Below are positions 24,990 to 36,240 of a DNA stretch of 64,000 nucleotides, piece after piece. Origin of the DNA: Meghimatium bilineatum. Lineage: Eukaryota; Mollusca; Gastropoda; Stylommatophora; Philomycidae. The position numbers were made by a program, and so were the translations under genes. The stretch is taken from NCBI GenBank assembly GCA_034231615.1, contig CM067298.1, forward strand, positions 53,844,883 to 53,908,882, given 5' to 3'. The notes under the pieces are model-generated. The model did not search any database, had not been told where the DNA came from, and saw nothing but the letters and a program-made list of their open reading frames with translations. Every line of letters begins with the position of its first letter. Within the stretch, counting starts at the first letter, position 1.

Positions 24990-25021
<32 letters not shown>

Positions 25022-25039
25022 ACCTACATTTTTCGTTAT

Positions 25040-25265
25040 AGCAGGTATGCATCATGTGATTGCCTACATATTTGTTTGTAATATCTAAACAACATCGGAT
25101 TGCCTACATATTTGTCTGTAATATCTAAACAACATCTGGTTGCCCACATATTTTTCTGTAATATCTAAACATCACCTGATTGCCTACATATTTGTCTGTA
25201 ACGTGTAAACATCACCTGATTGCCTACATATTGTTTTCTTAACATGTATACATCATCTGATTATT
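25040..25265. repeat. 40-bp minisatellite, diverged array 3
   Basis: Five to six units built around ATTGCCTACATATTTGT, with a different linker (AATATCTAAACAACATC) from arrays 1 and 2. It starts about 20 bases after the LINE A tail. This suggests the LINE landed in a pre-existing array. Confidence 0.85.
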
Positions 25266-25499
25266 CAGTTCCCTATGGGACATAAATCTGGGATTGTCGC
25301 TCTCCACCGATTTACACCGGGTGCCTCTTGTTTGTCTTCAACATTTGATCCCATTTGATGTGGTCAACTTTTATATTGTTTTTCGCTAAGTGCTTTGTTC
25401 AGTCTTCCAAAACACCGCATTTCTTACAGCTTCCAGTCAAGCAGGTTAATGAATGATATCGTGGCGTATTTCTAATAATGTATCATATTGATCCACATT

Positions 25500-26005
25500 T
25501 TCTATAGTTGTTGTATCTTCACTGAGCTCGAGAACGCGTTGCTCTCAAATGCGTGGTGTGAGACTCGAACTTGGACAAGGGGTATACGATGTCGGTGAAT
25601 GACATCTCGGCTAAGATGGCGAAAGAGCCAGGGTCCTACTCCTCTGTTGAGTTCTTCCCAATAAGGAACCAGGCTCACGGATGAGAAACGGTTCAGTACC
25701 CAATGGGCAAAGCACGTCCACTTACACGAGGCAGGTTCATAGACAGTGGAACACCTCGTGCGAGTCAGACGAAAGCAAAAATCGTCTGGGCGAAGAATCG
25801 CCACTACGCGTGCCTGGAGACAGATATAGAGGCTGTCACAGGCTAAGGGTAGCCCACCCGAATTGTCAATGCATGCCGAAATCGGATGTGCTAGGCCTAC
25901 AAGGCACATAACGATGGCACAACGAAATCACGCTCCCGGCGGAAATCGCACGGATATCCGTGATGGTTACAATAGAGCGAACGCAAAACAAACAAACAAA
26001 CATCT
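25500..26005 (+). mobile_element. Short retroelement with (CAAA)n tail
   Basis: The 3' end reads GAGCGAACGCAAAACAAACA with a CAAA repeat at 25984-26003. This parallels the GAACGAACGCAGAAGAAGAA end of the short (GAA)n family. Near 25865 it also carries a GCCGAAATCGGATGTGCTAG phrase similar to that family. Its 5' limit is uncertain. No intact protein is encoded. Confidence 0.5.
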
Positions 26006-26009
26006 TCAC

Positions 26010-28482
26010 TGTGCAATGTGGTATTATTTTCCAGTTATCATCGTTTTACATGTCTTTTGAGTGATTATCAAGCCATCACTACCCTTTGTTTCTGCAAAAA
26101 TTGTCAGTACACTTATAAGACATTTGTGGTGCACACTATTGTGTCATATATTCGCCAGCATGTGGTGTTTTGTTCGTATATTTCAGCAGTTAGCATATAT
26201 CATACAAATGCCATCAAATGTGGCATATATAGCAGTATCTTGTGTACTTTAAATAACTTCATATTTTCGTTCTGTAAATCGGTGGTTCAACGAGAACCAT
26301 GTGGCAATTCTAGAGGCAACATAGACTTACATAGGAGCCATGGAGAACTATTTTGAAATTTGGGAACTACAGGCCTGTCTAGAAGTGATATATTGAATGT
26401 AACCATGTGAATGATACATTTCTATACGCATTAAAATTCTTGGTAATATGTGAAAACTCGCAACACATTTTTTTTGCTATTATAAACTACAGTTACGTCA
26501 AGTGCTACGGAAGGAAAAGTGTCTCAAACGAGCGACATGGACACAAAGAGTTTGAGAACCAATGCTCTACATCATATGTACATTATTAATGTTTTCAACA
26601 GCTGGAAGTTGGTCAAATGCCGTCTCCACAGGAATTAGATACAATGAATTTGCATTTAATTCCTGTATCTTTAATTGTCATAAAATTCGTACATTCTGCT
26701 ATGTTGTACTGCTGTATGATTCCCTCCCATTTGTATCATGGCCTGCATCAAGCTCGGCGAACCTCCTCCCAGTACCTCTTTGTTTTCTAACTGTATACTT
26801 GACAAAGACTCATGTTACCTAATGTGCTTTAACTATTTTCAAAACTGTTTGTTTTATACTATTACAAATAGTATCATTATTATAAATAATCATATTCCTG
26901 CTGTTATATCTACCATTTACATGCTTCTTTCGTAGATCTAGAATTCGATTAGACCTGCAGATTTCTATCTATTATATTCCCTCTTTTTAAAAATATCATA
27001 CCGATATCCGTGGAGCGTTACTTTCAGACTTGTTTCTTTGAGGCAATATGTTTCCTCGGAATCTCATATTCCATACATGTTTGATGGTTGTGCTCTGCTG
27101 TCTGAGGTTGCTGTCACGTTTGCACATGTCTGTTTTGTCAATCTTGAATCTATCATACATGTTTCTGCCTACTCGTGTTATGTTGTCGTGTTCTAATGCG
27201 TTAAATACAGCCTTGTTCAGGTCTCTGTATAATTTGGTAGTCATCGTATACTTGTGCTCCTGGATTTCTTGTTGATTAATTCATGTTGCAGATTCAATAC
27301 ATTTCACATGAAAGTGAAAGTGCCACTTCCGTACAATCACGTTTCCACAACGTGTCCTCAGAAATGTTGTAAACATCATATGGCAAGACATGATTCACGA
27401 TACTACTGTCTTTGACAGATCTGGCATCCCAAGCATTGACACTATTCTTATACAGACACGGATTCATTGATCAAGTCATCTGCCACGTTTATCAGAACAT
27501 GGCCTGCCAAGGAAACAACTCTCTGGGTTTCAGAATGGTATACGATCTTAAGGTGGCCAAAAGAAGTGCTATATAGACTCATTAAAGACCTCACTGAAAG
27601 CCTTTGAAATAGACCAAGTCACATAGATAGAATGTGCATAAAATATAGGTAATGGCGCTCTGTAGCTCTGTAACAAAGCACAGCATCATGTGAGATGAGG
27701 AAAAGTGCAGCAGCTCAACAGCGGAGTGTTACTAGAAAGTCATGAGTATACCAAAAACCATCTACTGTGGTCATCGCATGCCTGAACTGTCCAATGACAT
27801 AGAATAGGGCGTATTAGTTATCTACTTACACATAATGAAGGAAATAACTCTACATTAATTTCAAACGTGAATATAAAAAAGGTCATCATCGCTTGTGATG
27901 AACAAACAACATCAATATTTGATCTTCACCATATGATGACCACAGGTAGCAGGTCACAATTACAAACACAAGATCTTCTTCAGGCAAAATTACCATGAAT
28001 ATCAGAAATGCTCATCAATATGCGATTGAGATATCATGTTCGAAGAATGAAACAAACAACCGCATAACACATCAGCTATTTACTGAGGAATTTTCGAAAG
28101 GGATACATTAGAGTAAGCATTCCAGAGAAACAAATTGTCATGCAATGCTTCAATGAAAACTATTTTCCATTAATCAGAATTGCTGGAACAATGTGGTCGA
28201 CAGTGGAGTTACGTAGAATGTTGTAAATGTGCAAAGATTTCCAAACGTTTGAAAAAAAACAACGTTTAAGACATAGACTATAAGGCGTGGGAGGTAGGCT
28301 AAAACATAAACGAGACTCAAGTAAAACATGGTAAATAAATTACACAGTGTGATGGTATCCACTTCATGGTTATCTTGATTTCATTATTTAGAATAGATAT
28401 GCCGTTGTTAATATATAAATTGCCGTTTATTTTGCTATGTCTTGTAGAGGTTAACAATTAATTGGAGTGATCATTTTCTCAG
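26010..28482. other. No confidently recognised feature
   Basis: AT-rich sequence. A minus-strand frame of 82 codons at 27244-26996 (DLNKAVFNALEHDNITRVG and RFRGNILPQRN) looks more protein-like than its surroundings and could be a transposon remnant, but I cannot place it. An upstream exon of the TRPM-like gene could lie here undetected. Confidence 0.3.
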
Positions 28483-28636
28483 AGACACCAACATAACGAC
28501 AGAACCAGAGGACGCCGATATGATAGATATCAAGCAAAAAGGAAGCACAAAAAGCATCCGTTCTGTTGGCATGTTAAAACAAGGATTAGCAGTAATGTCA
28601 CGATTTGGAAAGAGACTGTCAGTTACATATCTTACT
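28483..28636 (+). CDS. TRPM-like gene, exon 1 of those visible (N-terminal)
   Basis: The acceptor TCATTTTCTCAG precedes and a strong donor GTAAGT follows (28637). There is one phase base plus 51 codons, ending on a codon boundary that fits the next exon. The residues are polar and basic (PEDADMIDIKQKGSTKSIRS, then LAVMSRFGKRLSVTY), with no known domain. Many TRPMs have cysteine-rich conserved residues in this part of the chain, and they are not visible here. The first Met is at 28520. Support comes from splice signals and phase, not homology, so this is the least certain exon. Confidence 0.55.
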
Positions 28637-28742
28637 GTAAGTCGTTTGTCAAAATATGAAGCAAGTCTTTACATATACTACGATAGAGTGTTTATAAACT
28701 AGACTATATCATGCTGCGACACAGTTGTGAGTGGAAGAATGT

Positions 28743-28754
28743 TCAGTATATATC

Positions 28755-28785
<31 letters not shown>
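28743..28785. repeat. (AT)n microsatellite
   Basis: Alternating AT in the first visible intron. Confidence 0.9.
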
Positions 28786-28789
<4 letters not shown>

Positions 28790-28964
28790 ACAATGTGTGA
28801 CATTGATAAACATTTCTACCCAAAAAACAGTCTTCTGATAAACACACAGTACTTATTCCAAAAATACATTTTCCTCCATGAATAGTATGCACAGGATATA
28901 ATATTTTAACAGTTTTCACACACCACTACTATTATTATACTTCACCTACACCTACTATAGGTCC

Positions 28965-29560
28965 ACCAATTCAAATATATAGGTACAATTATTACAGCGG
29001 ATGGAAGAAGTTCAACAGAAATAAGATGCAGAATAGGACAGGCAAAAACAACATTCAGAAAAATGAAAAATAGACTGTGTAATATGACCTTGTCATTAGA
29101 GGTGAGAAAGAGAGTTCTGCAGTGCTATATAACCCCTATACTAACATATGGGTGCGCGTCTTGGACAATAAACAAACTGGAAAGTCGGAGATTGGAGACA
29201 ACAGAGATGTGGTTCTACAGAAGAATGCTGAGAATACCATGGACTGCCAGAAAAACTAACGTAGGGGTGTTAAAAGAGTTGAATGCGAAATGGACCTTAA
29301 TCAACAATATAAGAAAAAGGCAATCTTCTTTTTTTAGCCACTTCATGAGACAGGCAGGTTTAGAGAACATAATCACAACAGGCAAGATTGAAGGCACCAG
29401 AGACAGAAGGCGACAACGTGAGAAAATATTAGACAGTTTGACAACCTGGCACGGCAAAGAAACAACAAGTACTTTGATACATAATACTGTGAACAGAGAG
29501 CTGTGGAGAGCCATGACCGCCTACGCCACCCGGCATGGCTCCTGATGATGATGATGACCC
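28965..29560 (+). mobile_element. LINE D 3' fragment inside the minisatellite
   Basis: The best-preserved family D copy. The frame begins with FKYIGTIITADGRSSTEIRC and enters a 160-codon open frame (29063-29545). This contains VLQCYITPILTYGCASWTI (RT thumb), MWFYRRMLRIPWTARKTNV, FFSHFMRQAGLENIITTGKI, and ends ELWRAMTAYATRHGS, stop. A (TGA)n tail follows at 29546-29558. It is the RT thumb plus C-terminal domain of an endonuclease-RT LINE, 5'-truncated. The minisatellite continues on both sides. Confidence 0.88.
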
Positions 29561-30041
29561 CTACTATTATCATACTTCACCTACCCCTATTACTATTAAA
29601 CGTCACGTACCCCTACTATTATCATGCTTCATCTACCCCTACTACTATTAAACTTCAAGTACCCCTACTATTATCATACTTCACCTACCCCTACTACTAT
29701 TAAACTTCAAGTACCCCTACTAGTATCATACTTCACCTACCCCTACTACTATTAAACTTCAAGTACCCCTACTATTATCATACTTCACCTACCCCTACCA
29801 CTATTAAACTTCAAGTACCCCTACTATTATCATACTTCACCTACCCCTACTACTATTAAACTTCAAGTTCCCCTACTATTATCATAATTCACCTACACCT
29901 ACTACTAGTAAAACTCACTGAGCCATACTAATGGTATACTCCACCTATCCCCACAACTGTTATACTTCACATACCGTACCACGATATGAGCGCAAGTTTT
30001 ATCGCATTACTGGTTTTCTTTTATATGTATGTGTATGGTAT

Positions 30042-30072
30042 CCTTGATAAACGCCTTTTGGTAGAAACGTCG
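30042..30072 (+). ncRNA. Hammerhead-like motif (variant core)
   Basis: CCTTGATAAACGCCTTTTGG followed by TAGAAACGTCG. It has the same layout as the motif in the Penelope-like element at 37231-37263, with CTTGATAA in place of the canonical CTGATGA. Probably a relic of an element end, and activity is doubtful. Confidence 0.3.
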
Positions 30073-30075
30073 ATG

Positions 30076-30095
30076 TGTGTGTGTGTGTGTGTGTG
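30076..30095. repeat. (GT)n microsatellite
   Basis: About ten GT dinucleotides directly after the hammerhead-like motif. Confidence 0.85.
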
Positions 30096-30617
30096 CCTAT
30101 GTGTGTTGCGTGTTCTTAGCAGAATTTCGGTACGTTGTTTCACGCTCTACATTACTACGTGTGTACTTCACCTGCCATTACTACTGTTATACTTCACCTA
30201 CATTACTGCTATTGTACTTGATCTACTACCCTACTACTATTATACTTTACTTACCCTTACTATTATTGAATTTCATTTACCCCTACTAATGTTATACTTC
30301 ACCTACCCCTACTAATGTTATACTTCACCTACCCATACTAATGATATACTTCACATACCCCTACTACTATTATAATTCATCTACCCCTACTACTAGTATA
30401 CGTCATCTACTCTACTACTATTATAATTCACCTACCCTTACTACTATTGTAATGTATCTACCCCTACTACTATTATAATTCGTCTACCCTTTTGCTATTG
30501 TAATTAGTTCGTCTACCCCTACTAATATTATTCGTCACCTACCCTTACTATTATAAGTCATCACCTACACCTACTAGACTTCATCTGTCCCTACTATCCC
30601 TATTATCCCTAACTTTG

Positions 30618-30885
30618 AGCCGCGTTAGCGCAGTGGTTAGGGCACTAGCTTCGCATATGAGTGGTCCTGGGTTCATTCCCCAGTTGAGGCGGAAATGTTT
30701 TCAGATCACAACGGCTCCCAGATCGACCCAGCCTTAAATGGGTACCGGATTAATCCGGGAAGTAAAGACTGCGAGGGAGAGGAGATGGCTACCGCCCTCA
30801 TTTGCAGAGCCTGTGAAATGAGATCACTAACATCTCACACCCCTACGGCATTAATAAATGCTATGGGTTACTATACTTTTTACTT
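30618..30885 (+). mobile_element. tRNA-derived SINE, reference copy
   Basis: The best copy of the family. The internal RNA polymerase III A box TAGCGCAGTGG (30626-30636) fits TRGYNNARNGG exactly. The B box GGGTTCATTCC (30669-30679) is close to the consensus. A unique body follows, with AAATGGGTACCGGATTAATC and GAGGGAGAGGAGATGGCTAC. It ends with TTAATAAATGCTATGGGTTA and a T-rich tail. The tRNA of origin is not certain. Confidence 0.88.
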
Positions 30886-31009
30886 TTTTTTACTACGAAT
30901 ACACTTAATCAACCCATATTACTAATAGTCTTCACCGAACCCTACATGACTGTATGTATCCATCCTAGACTACAAATAATCGTACATATATTAGACTTCA
31001 ATTATCCCT

Positions 31010-31830
31010 ACTAGACTTAATGTATACTATTACTATTCGACTTGAGTTATCCCTACTAGACTTAATGTAACCCTACTACTATTAGACTTCAGTTATCCCT
31101 ACTAGACTTCATGTATCCATACTACTATTAGACTTCAGTTATCCCTACTAGACTTCATGTATCCATACTACTAGTAGACTTCAGTTATCCCTACTAGACT
31201 TCATGTATCCATACTACTATTAGACTTCAGTTATCCCTACTAGACTTCATGTATCCATACTACTATTAGACTTCAGTTATCCCTACTAGACTTCATGTAT
31301 CCATACTACTATTAGACTTCAGTTATCCCTACTAGACTTCATGTATCCATAATACTATTAGACTTCAGTTATCCTTACTAGACTTCATGTATCCATACTA
31401 CTATTAGACTTCAGTTATCCCTACTAGACTTCATGTATCCATACTACTATTAGACTTCAGTTATCCCTACTAGACTTCATGTATCCATACTACTATTAGA
31501 CTTCAGTTATCCCTACTAGACTTCATGTATCCATAATACTATTAGACTTCAGTTATCCTTACTAGACTTCATGTATCCATACTACTAGTAGACTTCAGTT
31601 ATCCCTACTAGACTTCATGTATCCATACTACTATTAGACTTCAGTTATCCCTACTAGACTTCATGTATCCATAATACTATTAGACTTCAGTTATCCCTAC
31701 TAGACTTCATGTATCCATACTACTATTAGACTTCAGTTATCCCTACTAGACTTAATGTAACCCTACTACTATTAGACTTCAGTTATTCCTACTAGACTTC
31801 ATGTATCCATACTACTATTAGACGTATCCT
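31010..31830. repeat. 46-bp satellite-like array, about 17 copies
   Basis: The unit is ACTACTATTAGACTTCAGTT plus ATCCCTACTAGACTTCATGT plus ATCCAT. Units are nearly identical. The variants (CATAAT, CTACTAGTAG, TTATCCTTAC) recur in a spaced pattern, which points to amplification of multi-unit blocks. Confidence 0.93.
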
Positions 31831-32235
31831 ATCCCTACTAGACTTAATGGATACCTTCTACTATTAAACTTCATCTATCACTACTAGGCTTAATCTACCC
31901 CTATTAACATTCACCAACCAATTTTTGACTTCATCTAACCATACTACTATTAGACTTAAACTATACCTAAGAGACTTAATATACCATACCACTGTTACAC
32001 TTTACATATCCCTACTATACTTCACATATCATTATTACTATTTGTTTTCACCTACACTAATATATATCACATACACCTTCTGTTATCAGACTTCACTTAT
32101 CCCTATTATTATTGTGCTGCATTTACTACTATTAGACTTCACCTATCCCTACATATATTAACTTTTCATTATAGTGTGAAATATTTAGTGTTCAAAATAG
32201 ATATACAACGAAAATGTTTAAAATGCTACTTTTCA

Positions 32236-32455
32236 TAGAAAGTGTTCACATTATGTAAACTAATGTTTACCATGTTAATTTATATATACATTTCATTCAC
32301 CTCTTGTAAACCGGAGTTTACCATGTTGCTTTATTTATGAATGTATTTTACTCTTGTAAGCTGGTGTGTGTCATGTTGTTTCAAATATAAATGTATTTCG
32401 CCAACTGTAAACTGCTGTTTTCCATGTTACCTTATATAAAGATCTTTCAAATGTT
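32236..32455. repeat. Decayed repeat, about 4 units of 55-60 bp
   Basis: Units resembling TCTTGTAAACTGGTGTTTACC followed by ATGTTGCTTTATATATGAAT. It lies just upstream of the second visible exon. Confidence 0.6.
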
Positions 32456-32512
32456 GAGAACTGGTAGAGTTGAAATAAAATAAACAAGTTGGGCGTTCAA
32501 ATTTATTTACAG

Positions 32513-32641
32513 GAAGAGTCATTCTCTGAACTGGATGCCAGTAGTAACACAACACCCAGCGCGACTTCACTTATGTCATTGACCAATATCCTAGGAGGAG
32601 CACTTATTTTCCAATCAGCGACATCTGAGGACATGAAACAG
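32513..32641 (+). CDS. TRPM-like gene, exon 2
   Basis: Acceptor AATTTATTTACAG, donor AAACAG|GTGAAC. Exactly 43 codons, phase 0 at both ends. A serine- and threonine-rich stretch (SSNTTPSATSLMSLTN) leads into GGALIFQSATSEDMKQ, which corresponds to the strand just before the SLOG domain of TRPMs. Joining to exon 3 gives MKQ-DYVLLGKD without a break. Confidence 0.75.
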
Positions 32642-32894
32642 GTGAACGCATTTAAAAAAAAAATGAGTTCAATAATCTACAGTCTATTTTATTCACTGTG
32701 TCTTATACAGTATCAATATGGAATAGATATAAATGATAGTGTGCTAGTAGACATCAACACATATTAAACGGAACAAACTTTTGTGGAACGACTTTACCGG
32801 TAACTAAGGTACAAAGGGATATAAAAACATATTATACAAGGGACACAAGCATACATAATGCAATGCGTTTTATTGAACCAAGTAATCTTGCATG

Positions 32895-32985
32895 CGTCCG
32901 GCTATGTGGCGGAGTGGTAGGCCCCGTCTGTGACGGCCAAGGTACCGAGTTCGATCCCGCCACAGACAATTGTGCATCCGGGCTG
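32895..32985 (+). repeat. tRNA-like sequence (pseudogene or SINE head)
   Basis: A-box TGGCGGAGTGG (32907-32917) fits the polymerase III consensus and B-box GAGTTCGATCC (32947-32957) is close. The spacing of about 30 bases is normal for a tRNA. Flanking stems do not pair as a clean acceptor arm, and it differs from the main SINE family. It is most likely the head of a second SINE type or a tRNA pseudogene. Confidence 0.5.
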
Positions 32986-33639
32986 TTCAAAAAGTACTGG
33001 CAAACTACTGAACGTATTTATATTGCCTAGAAAATTACTACAGTCAAAAATGCTGGGTTGATAAACACGTCCGGAATATGATATGCTACTAATCTTGCAT
33101 AAGAACTATAGTAGGCGTGAAATGTGGTTTCGGTGGTTGTTGTTCTTGATATTCACATTAGTTCTGCATGATAACTTTCAATATAGTATACAGATGTGAC
33201 ACTTATTTTGTGTTTCTTCATTCTACACTAACCCAAACTCATTCAATGTGCAGAGCCCCGTTATTTTCATTGTGCTTTCGTAACGCGTAGATAGTAGATG
33301 GTGAAACGTCATTCATTTCTTCTACCCGCTCATTATTTCTACCCGCTGCACACTACGAGAGCCCCCCCCCCCACCACCAATACACCCATGGTGTGTCACT
33401 CTGAAGGAATGTAGAGTACAGATATTATGAACAGATAGTAACTTTTCTGCTCCGTAGATCTCAATTATTTCAGGAGATACTCTAAGCATTAACCGTCAAG
33501 TTTGAGCTAGCAGCGGCCATGTTTGTTATTGTAGCAACAAATGCCAGAGAATTGTCATGGGCAGTGACTGACTACATTGTGGGAGTACAAAACTGAACAA
33601 TGTGATGGTGTCTACTGAGAGTAAACAATACAAGCATAA

Positions 33640-33845
33640 ACAAATCAGAAATCATGCTAATCAGCAAAGTCACAAAAGAACAGGTGCTACACATAAAAAT
33701 ACACGGAGAGAAACTACAATAATTAGAACATTATCAATATATCGGACACATAATTGCAAATGATGGCAGTGGTGAAACATAAATTAAGGGAAATATAGGA
33801 ATGGCTAAAAGTAAAAGTACTTTCAATGACATGAGGAAAATAATA
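33640..33845 (+). mobile_element. LINE D remnant, RT thumb
   Basis: The + strand frame reads KSEIMLISKVTKEQVLHIKI, stop, LEHYQYIGHIIANDGSGET, stop, IKGNIGMAKSTF-like. This matches the K-E-M-IS and Y-YLG--I--DG--E-EIK region of family D LINEs. Two stops interrupt it. Confidence 0.6.
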
Positions 33846-33849
33846 ACAG

Positions 33850-35621
33850 CTATGCGAATATACTATGTCATGACCTTCCCTCCTAAGCTCACGCATCTGC
33901 CTCAGATAGTTGAAATATGCAACTAAGTTGTGCGTTTTCTCACATAATATAGTCTTGCGTATAAAATATTACTGAAAAGTTAAACCGGTACCACTCATTA
34001 CACTCACCCCCCCCAACCTCTTCCCCTCATAATTCCATTTTTAGAAATATTTTATCACAATAACTGCACAGACTGCACAGTTTACATAGTGTTACCAAAA
34101 TCATATTCCCGAAAATTCTTAAACATCTCGTCTACAATAACATCTTTACCCAAGTCGTCAGCTTTCCCTCTCCGACAATGTTGTTGTTCATGATTTACAT
34201 ATTTACTGTCCTGTTTTATCAAACGGTTAAATGTGATTTTATTTAAACCAAGAGCATGATGTGTTCTCGTTTTTTATGACTGTTTATGTCGTAGTACAAA
34301 TAGCCACTTCTAGTTTCTCAGAGAAAGTAAACGTACAAGTGTGTAGTCGCATGTTGCACAGTAGTGAATGTATAATTCAAAATCTTATTGTAGTAAATCT
34401 TACTTACATATATAAATTTCTGAATCCGAACAAGGCACCACAATAACACCACGTTCAATATGCAATACGCCTTGGAGTAAACTGTAGTTTAGTTATCAAT
34501 TAAAATTCAACAAATATAAAAAAATAAGGATGATAATTATATCATCTAACCAAAAATGCAACGAAACTGACATAAATATCCTGACAAGGTCTCTTCTAAA
34601 GCATACCCATTATTTCCGTGTTTTTCTTTAGTGACAATCTTCTTCGTAAAAAACAAGAGCATATTCGTGCAAAACAAATTTGCAAAATCAGTCAATAAAA
34701 ATGAAATTTGTATCTAACTAAATGACAAAAAATAGTATATTTCGCACTCATGGGAAACGTGATTTCCGTTCAATAGGGGATCGAATTGAAAGTGCATAAC
34801 ATACAAAAACAGTTACATTTGACAGCTGTTTATTTTGGTCACTGAATACAACTTCTTATCGTGGTTTTAATTGGCCAATATTTTGATACTTTGCTCCACA
34901 GCCACTGATGAGTTGGACAGGGGAAAAAACAATAAACCAATAAGGTGTATTTTCCCTCATCAACCAGGATTGTCTGAAAGGGCTGTGCAGTAAAATGGCA
35001 CATTATGTGCATTTACAAAATGTGTATAAATGTATACTTTATAGAAAAAATTGCTTAATCTAGATGCATTTGTAAAGAGCAAAATGTGGTTTCATAGCGG
35101 CATGGGGGAATTAAAGTTGGATCCAAAATAACTTTTCAATCTAACAAGTAGTTGTGGAAACAAAAGAATTCCAACTGTGTAACAAGGATTATGGAATGAA
35201 ATATTCCTCAGACAATTTCTTCTCATAATGGAAAATGATACTTGTATATAGTATAGCACAATGTGTGAAGAATATAGAAAAGCACACGGCCCCCGACTGC
35301 CCTAGGTATATTTCCGTTGTGAAAAAAAGAGGAATATGCCAGAGCTCACTGATACTCGCCATACTCTTGCCAATACTAAACCATATATGTTTGCCACGGC
35401 CAAACACAACACGCATTGCACATTAATATTCACTATTATAGGGCATATGACTCAATCGAGGCATATCATGGATGTCAAATACTTGAAAGACTATTGAGGA
35501 GGCGACCTCAAACTTGACATTACCTGCAATAGAAGAACATGAATAGTGAAAATAATACCTTTCACGAAACACAAAATGCAGTAACGGTAAAACATACCTT
35601 CAAATCTCTCAATTAATCTCT

Positions 35622-35625
<4 letters not shown>
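33850..35625. other. Intron sequence, no recognised feature
   Basis: AT-rich intron with C-rich runs near 34010. No element or exon can be supported. Confidence 0.45.

Positions 35626-35626
<1 letters not shown>

Positions 35627-35679
<53 letters not shown>
35627..35679. repeat. (AT)n microsatellite
   Basis: Alternating AT about 70 bases upstream of the third visible exon. Confidence 0.95.
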
Positions 35680-35684
<5 letters not shown>

Positions 35685-35747
35685 CAGCGGGAATGTATGT
35701 TATGTTCGGTGATCGTGACACATAACATAAACAATTCTTTATTGCAG

Positions 35748-35918
35748 GACTACGTGCTTCTTGGTAAAGATATGAATCTTGAAGAATTAGGTAATTTCAT
35801 GGCCAAATTCTGGAGACTTCGAACTCCAGATATTGTTCTGTCAGTCATTTCAAACAGTGACTACTTTGATGGTGGAGTAGAAAGTGAAGTAGAGGACTTT
35901 CAAATGGGATTAATACAG
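35748..35918 (+). CDS. TRPM-like gene, exon 3 (start of SLOG/LSDAT domain)
   Basis: Acceptor CAATTCTTTATTGCAG, strong donor CAG|GTAAGG. It has 57 codons, phase 0 at both ends. It encodes a helix (LEELGNFMAKFWRL) and the first strand RTPDIVLSVIS, equivalent to the TRPM W-L--P-L-ISV segment. The pair of glycines that usually follows (VTGG) is replaced by ISNS, so the nucleotide-binding-type loop of the ancestral SLOG fold is altered. The last residues (FQMGLIQ) continue into exon 4 as GLIQAARLTKMW, as in other TRPMs (GLIKAA-TTGAW). Confidence 0.9.
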
Positions 35919-36240
35919 GTAAGGAAATGCGGACATGTGTATGTCTGTTCAAGCACATGAAAAGACACCACGTTATGGAATAGTGAATAAATGAATTGAA
36001 ATAGTACAGACGCATGCTTTAAAACAGAAATTTAAAAAAAAACTGTATTTATATCATAAATGTGTTTAGAATTAACAAATACAAACTAAAACTACAAACA
36101 TTATAAATGGTACCAGATGGCAGGAGAAAGACCAAGAATAACTATTGGAATAACAACTATCATTTATGGCACGATGTTGTAAATAAATAAATTTCAATAT
36201 AACAATCAATACAAGGTAACTGAGTGAAACTTAACAACAA

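Larger units (their letters stand above)
20826..25020 (+). mobile_element. LINE A: endonuclease end, RT, RNase H and (AACT)n tail, with three nested insertions
   Basis: The domains follow in order on the + strand. The endonuclease end is at 20930-21030 (IDLALVSS, HGSDHLPN). A basic linker follows. RT begins around 21690, with LPKPGKDHTSIQ at about 21830, PGLPQGSSPSPVLFDVYT at 22240-22295 and SYTDDILMH at about 22343-22370. The thumb resumes after an insertion at 23052 (TMRYLGVFFDRSLGFREHV), then IQNAAMRIILGCTSDTSTRD at 23600. RNase H starts at 24301 (VIIYTDGSVV), with CDSTSM and FLPGHVGVRGNERADQLA near 24610-24660. The C-terminal tail has VNQYRTGTVS and LWRCPVCSDGD. A stop at 24970 is followed by TAACTAACTAAC repeats. 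LINE G (22577-23051), a short element (23310-23596) and a SINE (24030-24300) interrupt it. Stops and frameshifts add to these, so it is dead. Confidence 0.9.
28920..32160. repeat. Minisatellite field (about 26-bp CCCCTACTACTATTATACTT type)
   Basis: A 3-kb field of related units made of CTACCCCTACTACTATTA and a TACTTCACCT or AACTTCAAGT half. Regular alternation is clearest at 29565-29930. The field is interrupted by LINE D (28965-29560), a GT run (30076-30095) and a SINE (30618-30885). Part of it has amplified as a 46-bp unit (31010-31830). The + strand frames here (HLPLLLLYFTYPYYY) are repeat artefacts. Confidence 0.9.

Noticed and set aside
31010..31830. CRISPR-like or satellite centromere repeat
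   Set aside because: There are no spacers, and it is a short local array inside a gene intron, so a minisatellite explains it.
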